Shown: piece by piece, positions 22,350 through 29,952 of the stretch
Layout of the letters: each line of letters begins with the position of its first letter
How positions within the stretch are numbered: position 1 is the stretch's first letter
NCBI GenBank assembly: GCA_002448445.1
Contig: DJYC01000004.1
Span: 1-45,716 of the forward strand
Length of the DNA: 45,716 nt
Source of the DNA: Treponema sp. UBA6988
GTDB taxonomy: Bacteria; Spirochaetota; Spirochaetia; Treponematales; Treponemataceae
Direction of reading: 5' to 3'
Translations under genes and position numbers: made by a program
Notes under the pieces: generated by a model
Told to the model about the DNA's origin: nothing
Databases searched by the model: none
Seen by the model: the letters and a program-made list of their open reading frames with translations, nothing else

Positions 22350-24689
22350 CTATTTCATAACCTCTTCCAAAAGCCGCCAGTCGTCACCGTCCATGTCGTC
22401 GCTAAAATGCTCGGTGCAGATGCATAGCTTCCCCTTCTTGTTGGTACGCACAAAGCCGCCCTTCATTTTCTTCTGGACAAGATAGTTTTTTAGCACATCA
22501 AATTTTCTTGGAGCAAAGTCGTCAATATTCTGGCTCTGACCGCTTGCAGAAAAGCCACCCTTGGTTTCTATTATCCAGATGCCATCCTTTGTTCCCACCA
22601 CATAATCAGGATAAAAGAGGCGCATCTTTCCAGTACCGTCCTTGTATACCACGGAATAAAAATCATTGCCCTTGTCGCCATTCTTGTAAAACCAACTTAC
22701 ATAGCCACAGTTCTCGCAAAACTCTTCAAACTTGCGCTCCGGCATTGACCTAACCTCTGCCGACTCCCGGTATTGGTCATATACATTCTTACTGTAAATT
22801 TTCTGCGCCTTGTCTGAACCGTCATAAGTAAAAAGACAGGTCTGCGGGATATGGAAATCCTTCTCCACAATTTCAGACGGATCAAAAGTTAGAGCCTTTT
22901 GGGTTGCGTTTCCAATTTCCGTAACGGCCTCATGAAAATCATCTTTTAGAATGTCCGCATTATTTATGATGAATGAATACAAGTCCCGGGTTCCAAGACT
23001 AAGCAGCGAATATTTTGCATACCTGTCATCCCGACTTGTTATGACACCACGGCTTGCCCTGTCATTCCGAACTTGATTCGGGATCTTCGTATTCTTATAA
23101 AAAACGCGGCGTATAACCGTAATCATCTTTTCGTACTTCAAGCTTACTTCCGTGCCAAGGATTCCCACCTCGTGATGGAACTGCCGTCCGTGGGTATGCG
23201 TGTTAAGCGGAATTGAAAAATCAGAATCATACATTTTATTCATCTTATGCGCATCAAGAAATTCCGTCCGCCCCATTTTTGTGCTAACAACAATCTTGTC
23301 GTTAAAAATATATCCCGCCTTTTCAAGAAGCTTTTTATTGGCCTCAAAATTTTTGCTTCGGGAAAGTGAATATTTTTTTTCGTAATGCCGCACAAGGCTT
23401 TCCATCGTTGCAGACGCATCGTTCTCGTCCACAAGGTCTGGCCGTTGCTGGCTTTTTAGAGTCACTTTCTTGAACTCATCCTTTAGATGAATGTAGGTGG
23501 CATCCCAGGCGCCATGTTCAAGAAAAGCTTTTGCACCTTCCGTAAACTTATTGTCCCAAGTGTAAAGATAGCAGCTGTCCAAAGCACCGTCCTCGTAGTG
23601 GTGGGCATTTGGCATACGGCGTATTCTTCCGAATGTTTGGATTTCAAATTTTTCTCCTTCGTGGTCACGCAGTTTTACAAGGATGTGTGCACGGGGACAG
23701 TCCCAGCCTGTTGCAACCGCCATCTTAAAAATGAGGGCTTCCTGTTCCGCATCATTCGCTTCTATTCCTTCAAGATTTTCGTGCCGGCTGAACTTGCTCT
23801 TTCCATTTTCAGAAAGCCAGATTGCAAGCTTCTTGTTCTCGTAAGAAATGTCGTGGCATTCAAACCAGGTCTGAACTTCATCCAAAAGCGCATCAGATGA
23901 ATTTGGCATCTGCACCAAGATAAGCGGATTTACATTTTCTCCCTTCTGAAAAAATTTTGTGCGCAGAAGTTTTTGTTTTTCCACTGCCTTGCTTAAAAGA
24001 TAGGAAACCTGGCTCTCCCCTTCCAGTTCCGTAATTTCGTTTGTAAGAATCGTAACAGGAAAACCTTCATTTATAATCAGCATCTTTTTGATAAGACCTT
24101 CTTCAATCACATCTTTTTCTGGAACCTCAATAAATTCCAGCTTGGGATTATTCTGGTCGTAGCCGTTTGGAGTTGCACTTGCACGGATAATCGGAATATT
24201 TTTTCCTCCGCTCCTAAAATAATTTATGATTACAGCAGACTTTTTGCTGTCGTTCATGTGGCTTTCGTCAATTATCAGGATAAAGTTCAGTCCGGCATCT
24301 CTTGCCTTTTGAATGTATTCAATAAAGTTGGTGTGTTCTCCGTTACGAACTGCAACGTTGTCGTTTTTATTCAAAAGCTCCCAGTTGATGAAGCAGCAGT
24401 CGTTTTCAGAAAAGCCGCTTGTCATTACGTCGCTAAGAAGCTTTGTCTGTGAGCCATGGATATACAAATCCATTTTCTTTTTGCTCTGTTCCTCCAAATT
24501 CCCCTTGCCTGGAGTGAACCAGATAAAAACAGTGGACGCATGGCACTTTAAATATTCATTCATAAAGTGAGTAAGCATGATTGTCTTGCCGCTTCCAGTG
24601 CATGATTTTAAGATGATTTCCTGTTTACCCTTTTCTATTGCCGCTTGGAGCCGTGCGATTGCCTTCCGCTGAAAATTCAATAAGTCCAT
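22350..24689 (-). CDS. Type III-like restriction subunit (helicase + nuclease)
   Basis: The product is 779 residues. The SF2 helicase core has motif I KSCTGSGKTIM (about 28-38), motif II LIIDESHM (near 145), motif III IIRASATPNG and motif VI EIQTFGRIRRMP. The C-terminus carries a PD-(D/E)XK nuclease: FYPDYVV...GIWIIETKGG (Asp and Glu-x-Lys). The arrangement and the FGRIRRMP motif match Res subunits of type III restriction systems, which cut after ATP-driven translocation with the Mod partner, encoded 144 bp upstream on the same strand. Residues about 535-557 (KIPNQVRNDRASRG...) are encoded by palindromic repeats inserted in frame. ATG at 24689. Type III Res proteins are usually longer (about 900). 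Confidence 0.85.
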   Translation of the reverse strand: MDLLNFQRKAIARLQAAIEKGKQEIILKSCTGSGKTIMLTHFMNEYLKCHASTVFIWFTPGKGNLEEQSKKKMDLYIHGSQTKLLSDVMTSGFSENDCCFINWELLNKNDNVAVRNGEHTNFIEYIQKARDAGLNFILIIDESHMNDSKKSAVIINYFRSGGKNIPIIRASATPNGYDQNNPKLEFIEVPEKDVIEEGLIKKMLIINEGFPVTILTNEITELEGESQVSYLLSKAVEKQKLLRTKFFQKGENVNPLILVQMPNSSDALLDEVQTWFECHDISYENKKLAIWLSENGKSKFSRHENLEGIEANDAEQEALIFKMAVATGWDCPRAHILVKLRDHEGEKFEIQTFGRIRRMPNAHHYEDGALDSCYLYTWDNKFTEGAKAFLEHGAWDATYIHLKDEFKKVTLKSQQRPDLVDENDASATMESLVRHYEKKYSLSRSKNFEANKKLLEKAGYIFNDKIVVSTKMGRTEFLDAHKMNKMYDSDFSIPLNTHTHGRQFHHEVGILGTEVSLKYEKMITVIRRVFYKNTKIPNQVRNDRASRGVITSRDDRYAKYSLLSLGTRDLYSFIINNADILKDDFHEAVTEIGNATQKALTFDPSEIVEKDFHIPQTCLFTYDGSDKAQKIYSKNVYDQYRESAEVRSMPERKFEEFCENCGYVSWFYKNGDKGNDFYSVVYKDGTGKMRLFYPDYVVGTKDGIWIIETKGGFSASGQSQNIDDFAPRKFDVLKNYLVQKKMKGGFVRTNKKGKLCICTEHFSDDMDGDDWRLLEEVMK
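23034..23087. repeat. Palindromic repeats inserted in frame in the restriction gene
   Basis: GTCATTCCGAAC-TTGATTCGGGATC (23061-23085) and GTCATCCCGACTTGTTATGAC (from 23035) are the same repeat types found between genes. They translate as KIPNQVRNDRA and SRDDR within the protein, between conserved helicase and nuclease parts. Confidence 0.8.
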
Positions 24690-24727
24690 TTGATTAGTTA
24701 CTCCTGTCCTAAAATTTTATGTGCATA

Positions 24728-24813
24728 TAACAAACGGATTTGTTCGCAACTAACGTTGCTCACGTCAATATTCAAAGGCGAAAATCGTTAGATTTGAGCA
24801 AATCCGCTTGTTA
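24728..24813. repeat. 28-bp inverted repeat between res and mod
   Basis: TAACAAACGGATTTGTTCGC (24728) and the reverse complement of 24786-24813 agree at 23 of 28 positions, around a 30-base middle. It could be an mRNA-stabilising or attenuating hairpin between mod and res, or another dispersed element. Confidence 0.65.
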
Positions 24814-24833
24814 ATCATCCATAAGAATTCATT

Positions 24834-26579
24834 TTATAATGCCAGTTCCCTGTAGTAGTAATCGGGAATCACATTCACGCTGATGTTGTAAGCCTTTAAG
24901 ATGCGCTCCTGTTTTGAAGAAAGAAGAACATCATGCCCCAGGTAAAGCGTCTTTATTGGACTGTCCACTGTCATTGTCGGACTAGATCCGACAATCTTTT
25001 TTACAAACACCTCCATCTCGTCATCGTCCAGCACGATTGCAACGCTTGTGTCCTTGTCAAAGTTCACAGCGTTTTCCAATTCCACAAGTTCACGAACATG
25101 CGGCAAAAGTTCATCCGCATACTCGTAATACATTTTTTCGCTGATGGGAATAAAGTCGGTCTTGAAATATTTTAGGCTGCCGGGGAGACCGTCCGAATAC
25201 TTTGACTTGTCCTTGCGCTTTCCAGTGATTGCGGTTTTTAAGCGCTGATAGGTAATGTCCCTGCAAATGTTGTTTTCATTGTTGGTGCAGAGAATGAACT
25301 TGCGGTGGCCGCCGTCTTCCGCGTTGAGTTTTAGGACAGCATGGCCTGTTGTGCCAGAGCCTGCGAAAAAATCTAGGACAGTTGAAAATGGAGAATTGAA
25401 AGTTGAAAGCTGAAGGAAATCTTTTATCAAATCTATCGGCTTTGGATTATTGAACAGTTTATCTCCAAAAATATCTTTTATCTGTGAAGTTCCGTTTCCA
25501 CTACTATATTCAGGTTTATAGAAAAATGACTTAGGTTTCTTACTTGGTAAATCGCCTAATTCCGGTCTCTGCTTTTTGTATATTGCGATTTTTCCATCTT
25601 CCTGAGAAATAATAACATTATGTTTTTCATTTTTAAATTTATCCTTACTCCACCTCCAAGACATTTCTTTTCCATCTGTAATCGGATAAACTTCGGTTGA
25701 ATTTTTAAGTTTTTCATCAACGCTAAAAGTTCCATCTTCACATACATAAATTGGAAAAAAAAGATTCGGGCGTTTTTCGCGAGGTGCATTAACTCCTGTC
25801 GATTTTAGATTAGCACCTTTTTTATAAAAACCCATTTCATCAACTTCCCATCGGACAAACTCTTCATCGTGTTCATCTATTCGAAACAAACCTAAATTGC
25901 CTTTTATTTTATTCTTCGCATAAACAACTGTATACTCATGAGTTCCTGCAAAGCCATATTCATCTTGATTTCCTTTTAAGTTCATTATAGTTGGTATATT
26001 CGCAACAAAGTTTTCTTCGCCAAAAATTTCATCACAGATACATTTTAAATTCGATTGTTCATTATCATCTATAGATATAAATATGAATGCTTTTTCACTC
26101 AGCAAGCTTCTCGCAATCTGCAATCTTTTTTCCATAAATGAAAGCCACTTGGAATGTCGGAACTGGTCAGTGGAATCCACAAAATCATCATCATAAATAA
26201 AATCCTTGTTTCCAGTATTATACGGCGGATCAATGTAAATCACATCAATCTTTCCGCGGTGGGTCTTTTCCAAAAGTTTAAGGCTGGCAAGGTTGTCGCC
26301 TTCAAGCAAAAAGTTCAGCTCGCCGCCATTGTCCACAAAAAGTTTTTTATCTTCTATAAATACAGGGGCGTTCTCTTCCAAAAGCTCATCTATTTTTTCG
26401 CGGTGCTCTTCAAAAACAAGACCGTATTTTTTGCCGTTCACTTCGCGGCTAAGTTCGCCAAGATAGCCCAGCAGCTGCGAGGCATTTTTTTCGTCTGCAT
26501 TCTTTTCTATAAAAGTTTTTATCTCTGCAATCTTAGAAAGCAAGGCTTCCCGCTTTTTGCCTGAAATATTTGTGGACAT
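24834..26579 (-). CDS. Type III-like adenine-specific DNA methyltransferase
   Basis: The product is 581 residues, a beta-class N6-adenine methyltransferase: catalytic motif IV VIYIDPPYNTG (near residue 117) precedes SAM-binding motif I LDFFAGSGTTGHAV (near 400). This order and the long target-recognition region between (about 190-370) fit type III Mod proteins, which protect host DNA and direct Res. Two inserts look foreign: LSTFNSPFST just before motif I, and KIVGSSPTMTVDS near the C-terminus, both encoded by palindromic or repeat DNA. ATG at 26579, divergent from the XRE gene, with a palindromic operator between. The target sequence cannot be predicted. Confidence 0.88.
   Translation of the reverse strand: MSTNISGKKREALLSKIAEIKTFIEKNADEKNASQLLGYLGELSREVNGKKYGLVFEEHREKIDELLEENAPVFIEDKKLFVDNGGELNFLLEGDNLASLKLLEKTHRGKIDVIYIDPPYNTGNKDFIYDDDFVDSTDQFRHSKWLSFMEKRLQIARSLLSEKAFIFISIDDNEQSNLKCICDEIFGEENFVANIPTIMNLKGNQDEYGFAGTHEYTVVYAKNKIKGNLGLFRIDEHDEEFVRWEVDEMGFYKKGANLKSTGVNAPREKRPNLFFPIYVCEDGTFSVDEKLKNSTEVYPITDGKEMSWRWSKDKFKNEKHNVIISQEDGKIAIYKKQRPELGDLPSKKPKSFFYKPEYSSGNGTSQIKDIFGDKLFNNPKPIDLIKDFLQLSTFNSPFSTVLDFFAGSGTTGHAVLKLNAEDGGHRKFILCTNNENNICRDITYQRLKTAITGKRKDKSKYSDGLPGSLKYFKTDFIPISEKMYYEYADELLPHVRELVELENAVNFDKDTSVAIVLDDDEMEVFVKKIVGSSPTMTVDSPIKTLYLGHDVLLSSKQERILKAYNISVNVIPDYYYRELAL
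24970..24996. repeat. Palindromic repeat inserted in frame in mod
   Basis: GTCATTGTCGGACTAGATCC followed by GACAATC is a palindrome of the 391-417 type. Read on the minus strand it encodes IVGSSPTMT within the methyltransferase. Confidence 0.8.
25381..25415. repeat. Short repeat-like insertion next to motif I of mod
   Basis: The plus strand reads GTTGAAAATGGAGAATTGAA then AGTTGAAAGCTGAAGG, a mutually similar GTTGAAA/AATTGAAA pattern. On the minus strand it encodes QLSTFNSPFST immediately before LDFFAGSGTTG, where the family normally has a short variable strand. Confidence 0.55.
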
Positions 26580-26616
26580 GATTATTTTCCTTGTTTACCC
26601 AATAAAAATACTTAAT

Positions 26617-26654
26617 TTACAGTTATAAACTGTAATAACTTTTATTTTACAGTT
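26617..26654. promoter_or_regulatory. Palindromic operator between mod and the XRE gene
   Basis: TTACAGTTATAAACTGTAA (26617-26635) is a perfect palindrome with 8-bp arms around ATA. A half-site TTACAGTT follows at 26647-26654. It is placed in the divergent intergenic region, where the XRE protein would be expected to bind and control both directions, as controller proteins do in other restriction-modification systems. Confidence 0.65.
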
Positions 26655-26700
26655 TTTAATGAATAAAACAAGTGAAAATTCTTATTTAAAATAATAAAAT

Positions 26701-26994
26701 ATGGAATTTCAGGATGATTTTATTGCAAATCTTAAATCTTATAGAAAGGAAAAGGGCATTTCCCAGGAAAAATTAGCAGAAATCTGTGATTGTGCAACAG
26801 GAACAATCGGATGCATCGAATGTGGAAAGACATTACCCTCGTTTGAGATGATTGTAAAAATCGCCGCCGCCCTAAAAATCCACCCGGCAGACTTGTTTTT
26901 GCGCAACGCATCCACCACGGTTATGGAGGCAAAGGACAAGCTCCGCATGAAACTGCTGCCACAAATTGAAGAGTTTATCGAAAAAGAAATGTAG
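26701..26994 (+). CDS. XRE-family HTH regulator (R-M controller-like)
   Basis: The product is 97 residues. Residues about 8-66 form a Cro/C1-type helix-turn-helix: LKSYRKEKGISQEKLAEICD (helices 1-2), TGTIGCIECGKTLPSFEMIV (recognition helix and helix 4), KIAAALKIHPADLF. The C-terminal 30 residues are helical and charged. Its size, its position head-to-head with mod, and the palindrome at 26617-26635 suggest a controller protein timing methylase and restriction expression, and repressing itself. It could also be an unrelated repressor. No ribosome-binding site of note precedes the ATG, which follows AT-rich DNA. Confidence 0.8.
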   Translation: MEFQDDFIANLKSYRKEKGISQEKLAEICDCATGTIGCIECGKTLPSFEMIVKIAAALKIHPADLFLRNASTTVMEAKDKLRMKLLPQIEEFIEKEM

Positions 26995-27012
26995 GCAAAA
27001 TCAGACCAAAAT

Positions 27013-27041
27013 TTGACAAAAGAGCTCGGATAGTGTATATT
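27013..27041 (+). promoter_or_regulatory. Near-consensus promoter of the small RNA
   Basis: A perfect TTGACA (27013-27018), 17-base spacer and TATATT (27036-27041). No coding frame follows; the transcript would start near 27047 and end at the terminator at 27124-27133. Confidence 0.85.
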
Positions 27042-27046
27042 TAAAG

Positions 27047-27133
27047 AAACGGAGACGCTAACATCGAGCGACCGCCTCCGTTAAGCAAGATTGAAACCCG
27101 CCTAGAGTTAGTAGCTGCAAGGCGTTTTTTTTT
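27047..27133 (+). ncRNA. Small RNA, about 85 nt, candidate type I antitoxin
   Basis: Between a near-consensus promoter and a terminator lies a compact structured transcript. Hairpin 1: AACGGAG (27048-27054) with CTCCGTT (27076-27082), containing an inner stem CGCT/AGCG. Terminator: CGCCT (27099-27103) with AGGCG (27120-27124) and nine T's. It has no open frame of note. It shares GCTGCAAGGC (27114-27123) and GCCTAG (27100-27105) with the region upstream of the peptide gene on the other strand (27248-27261), so it could pair with that gene's leader as well as its 3' end. Confidence 0.65.
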
Positions 27134-27144
27134 ATGCTCTAATC

Positions 27145-27222
27145 CTATTTTAACAGGAAGGTGAGCAGGTCTATAACTAGTGCGATAATTGCAATGACGA
27201 GCACAAATAAAATCCTGCGCAA
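27145..27222 (-). CDS. 25-residue hydrophobic peptide, candidate type I toxin
   Basis: This minus-strand frame from TTG (27222) to TAG encodes two arginines after the start, then an almost wholly hydrophobic stretch (ILFVLVIAIIALVI), then DLLTFLLK. A positive N-terminus, one membrane helix and a short charged end are the pattern of Fst/Ldr/TxpA-type membrane toxins. It points toward the small RNA's 3' end, as in those modules. Weaknesses: the start is TTG, no strong ribosome-binding site is visible, and no convincing promoter precedes it, so it may depend on read-through from the 27286-28101 gene. It may be chance. Confidence 0.35.
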   Translation of the reverse strand: MRRILFVLVIAIIALVIDLLTFLLK

Positions 27223-27285
27223 AACACTCTATTCAAAATGATGTTCCGCTGCAAGGCCTAGGATGCGTCCGTTTTGTTCCTACTC

Positions 27286-28101
27286 TTATTCCCAGTAAAA
27301 ATCGCCGGAAGAAAGTTCGCAGGTTTTGGGGTAGAACCTGTAATATCTTGAGGGGGCAAAGTCGTAAGTGGGAAGGCCTTTTTCTTCCATTGCCTTTTTG
27401 TCGCCGCCGCCATATATGTCTATGAGGAGGGAAGAGTCTTCATCCAGTATGAAAAGCTTGATGGTAGTTGAATCCTTTTTATAATAATACCTGGCCTTTA
27501 TCATGTTTTCGTGCGCGTCTTTTAAATATGCGTGGGTGTACTTATACTTTAAGTTTTCATGTGAGTCTGAATGAACTGAATCCTGTATCTGCAAAATAAT
27601 TTCCCTGTCCTTTTTGTCCTGCACCAAGGGGAGTGTGGCAGACAAAAGTTCGTCCAATTCCGCAAGGCAAAGCTTGTCGATTTTTGCAGCGGTTTCTGTT
27701 TTGCTTGAAGAATAAAATTCCTTTGATTCAAAATCGTACCACTTAAGGTCAGAAAGCATATCACAAACAAGGCCGTCTTCAAAGACCGAGAGAATGTAGC
27801 CGACGAAGCAAATGTCCCCAAATTGGTTTTCTTCCCTAAATTGCTTTATGTCCTTTACCAGTTTTTTTGCCTTAACGCTGTCCTTGAGCTTTCCGTCTTT
27901 GTAAACTGAAAAAAGAATTGCATCTCCGTCAAAATCCAGGGGCAGGCTTCCGTTGCAGTAATCTTCTACCAGAATGCTGGACTTTTCAAAAATGCGCTTT
28001 GCTTTTGGCTGGTTCTTTGGCTGGGACTTATGAAAGACAAGAACTGTTGCCAGGATAATTATGGCCGCAAGTGCAGAAAGAAGGATCAGAACTTTTTTCA
28101 T
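27286..28101 (-). CDS. Membrane-anchored protein of unknown function
   Basis: With the start at MKKVLILL the product is 271 residues (an alternative ATG four codons upstream is too close to the AAAGGA ribosome site). The N-terminus is a single hydrophobic helix (VLILLSALAAIIILATVLVF), uncleaved or a signal anchor, followed by a Lys/Gln-rich linker and a soluble domain: VEDYCNGSLPLDFDGDAILF, ICFVGYILSVFEDGLVCDML, and a C-terminal part rich in Tyr (ARYYYKKDSTTIKLFIL; RYYRFYP). I recognise no family. It probably faces the periplasm. It sits between the restriction island and the znu operon, divergent from the latter. Confidence 0.6.
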   Translation of the reverse strand: MKKVLILLSALAAIIILATVLVFHKSQPKNQPKAKRIFEKSSILVEDYCNGSLPLDFDGDAILFSVYKDGKLKDSVKAKKLVKDIKQFREENQFGDICFVGYILSVFEDGLVCDMLSDLKWYDFESKEFYSSSKTETAAKIDKLCLAELDELLSATLPLVQDKKDREIILQIQDSVHSDSHENLKYKYTHAYLKDAHENMIKARYYYKKDSTTIKLFILDEDSSLLIDIYGGGDKKAMEEKGLPTYDFAPSRYYRFYPKTCELSSGDFYWE

Positions 28102-28237
28102 TTTTTTATACATCCTTTTTGATTTATGAAATAATTATAACAGTCGGTCACTAAAAGTCAATCATGCGGACACACAGGAAATCCCACGCAAGGCCCCATT
28201 CACAATACTTTTTTTTTGCATAGTTAACAAATGACAA

Positions 28238-28266
28238 TTGAGCATTATTGATTATTGCGCTATACT
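28238..28266 (+). promoter_or_regulatory. Promoter of the znu operon, leaderless start likely
   Basis: TTGAGC (28238-28243), 17-base spacer and TATACT (28261-28266) place the transcript start at about 28273, next to the ATG at 28274. An imperfect palindrome centred on CAATTG (AATG...CATT, about 28230-28246) overlaps the -35 box and could bind a metal-responsive repressor; that is a guess. Confidence 0.5.
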
Positions 28267-28273
28267 TGACTTT

Positions 28274-29104
28274 ATGGCTTGTATTTTAGGAAAAAAACAC
28301 GTATGCTGCACGCGCATTGAGCACCTTGGGGTTGTTGCAGGAAGGGAAGAAATTCTGCGCGACGTAAACCTGCACCTGCACTGCGGGGAGCTTACCGCAA
28401 TCGTCGGACGGAATGGTGCGGGAAAGTCAACATTCATGAAGGCGCTGCTGGACGTAATTCCGCATACCGGCACAATAACTTTTGAAAGCGCCCGCAAGTC
28501 AAAATTCTTTTCTGCCGTCAAACCCCGCTTTGGTTATGTTCCGCAGTCGCTTGCCGTGGACGAGGCTAGTCCCGTAAGCGTGGAAGATCTGGTGCTTTCC
28601 TGCGTTTCAAAAAAACCCGTCTGGCTTCCGCATTCAAAGGCAGACAGGCAAAAAGCCTACGAAATTCTCCGCATGACAAACGCACAGTCTTTGGCGGACA
28701 GGAGAGTGTGCGACCTTTCGGGCGGCGAAATCCAGCGGGTAATGCTTTCGCTTGCAATCACGCCAGTCCCCGACATTCTTTTGCTGGACGAGCCTGTTAG
28801 CGGCGTTGACAGGACCGGGCTCAAGAACTTCTACGACCTGGTTTCTTCGCTAAGGAGAGACTACGACATTACGATTCTTCTTATAACGCACGACCTTGAC
28901 CTTGTTGCAAAACATGCTGACAGGATTGTATTCATAAACAAGAACAGCGCGGTTTCGGGAACAGTGGCAGAGATTTACGGCAGCAAGGAATTCATCAAAG
29001 TCTTTGGAAAGATAGAGCTGAAGGACGGCAGTGACAGTACTGAAGCCCAGGAAGATTCTGACAGCACGGACGAAATTCAGGAAAGCGAAAAGGGGGACTT
29101 ATAA
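28274..29104 (+). CDS. znuC: Zinc/manganese-type ABC transporter ATPase
   Basis: The product is 276 residues and powers import of a divalent metal (Zn or Mn) with the adjoining permease. Walker A is GRNGAGKST, Q-loop FGYVPQS, signature LSGGEIQRV, Walker B DILLLDEPVSGVD, H-loop ITHD. The VSGVD ending and the permease partner identify the metal (ZnuC/MntB/TroB) subfamily; the metal itself is not decided by sequence. The tail after residue 245 is unusually acidic (DSTEAQEDSDSTDEIQ), unlike typical ZnuC. The start is ATG 28274; no other start lies before the conserved region. No metal-binding lipoprotein gene is adjacent. First gene of a five-gene operon. Confidence 0.88.
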   Translation: MACILGKKHVCCTRIEHLGVVAGREEILRDVNLHLHCGELTAIVGRNGAGKSTFMKALLDVIPHTGTITFESARKSKFFSAVKPRFGYVPQSLAVDEASPVSVEDLVLSCVSKKPVWLPHSKADRQKAYEILRMTNAQSLADRRVCDLSGGEIQRVMLSLAITPVPDILLLDEPVSGVDRTGLKNFYDLVSSLRRDYDITILLITHDLDLVAKHADRIVFINKNSAVSGTVAEIYGSKEFIKVFGKIELKDGSDSTEAQEDSDSTDEIQESEKGDL

Positions 29105-29952
29105 TGGAAAGAATTTATTCAATCATGAATTTTATCCTCCCCTTTGAATGGGCATCCCCCGACTTTATGAAGAATGCACTTCTTGCAGTCATAGTAGTCT
29201 GCCCTCTTTTTGGCACACTCGGGACGGCGGTTGTCTCCAACAGGATGTCATTTTTTTCCGACGCAATCGGACACTCTTCCCTTACTGGAATTGCAATTGG
29301 CGTTATACTGGGAATCAGGGAGCCTACGGTTGCAATGATGGTCTTTTCCCTGCTTTTGGGATTCGCGATAATAAGCGTGAAGCTAAAGGGCAAGGCTTCG
29401 GCAGACACAATAATAGGAGTATTTTCATCAGCATCGGTCGCACTTGGCATCGTACTGCTAAGTGCAACAGGCAACTTTGCAAAATACCAGCGCTACCTCG
29501 TTGGAGACATACTCAGCATACGCCCCGGAGAAATTGCCCTCCTGCTTATTGCGGCAGCGGGAATACTTCTTGTGTGGATCTTTTTCTACAACAGGATGCT
29601 CATCACAAACCTGCACCTTACCTTTGCAAAGAGCCGAGGAATACGCACATTTTGGATTGAACAGATATTCGCCCTTGTTACGGCCGCAACGGTAACGCTC
29701 AGCATTAGGTGGACCGGGCTTCTCGTAATCAACAGTCTGCTCGTTCTTCCTGCCGCAGCCAGCCGTTTTGTAAGCAGGACCAGCAGGCAGTACCTCTGCA
29801 CGTCGATTGCAATTTCCTTTGCCAGCGGAATAGCAGGACTCATCATTTCCTATTACATAGGAAGCGCATCCGGGGCTACAATAGTCATCATCAACACGGT
29901 GCTCTTCGGATTATGCTTTTTGTTTGCAGCAATAAAGAGGCGGGTACAATGA
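29104..29952 (+). CDS. znuB: Zinc/manganese-type ABC transporter permease
   Basis: The product is 282 residues with about eight membrane segments (for example ALLAVIVVCPLFGTLGTAVV, TVAMMVFSLLLGFAIISV, GEIALLLIAAAGILLVWIFF, LLVINSLLVLPAAASRFV). The conserved pattern FFSDAIGHSSLTGIAIG and the ending GATIVIINTVLFGLCFLFA match the ABC-3 metal permease family (ZnuB/MntC/TroC/TroD). It forms the membrane channel for the ATPase upstream. Its ATG overlaps the znuC stop by one base (TAATG), and its own stop overlaps the next gene (ATGA), both signs of translational coupling. Only one permease gene is present. Confidence 0.88.
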   Translation: MERIYSIMNFILPFEWASPDFMKNALLAVIVVCPLFGTLGTAVVSNRMSFFSDAIGHSSLTGIAIGVILGIREPTVAMMVFSLLLGFAIISVKLKGKASADTIIGVFSSASVALGIVLLSATGNFAKYQRYLVGDILSIRPGEIALLLIAAAGILLVWIFFYNRMLITNLHLTFAKSRGIRTFWIEQIFALVTAATVTLSIRWTGLLVINSLLVLPAAASRFVSRTSRQYLCTSIAISFASGIAGLIISYYIGSASGATIVIINTVLFGLCFLFAAIKRRVQ

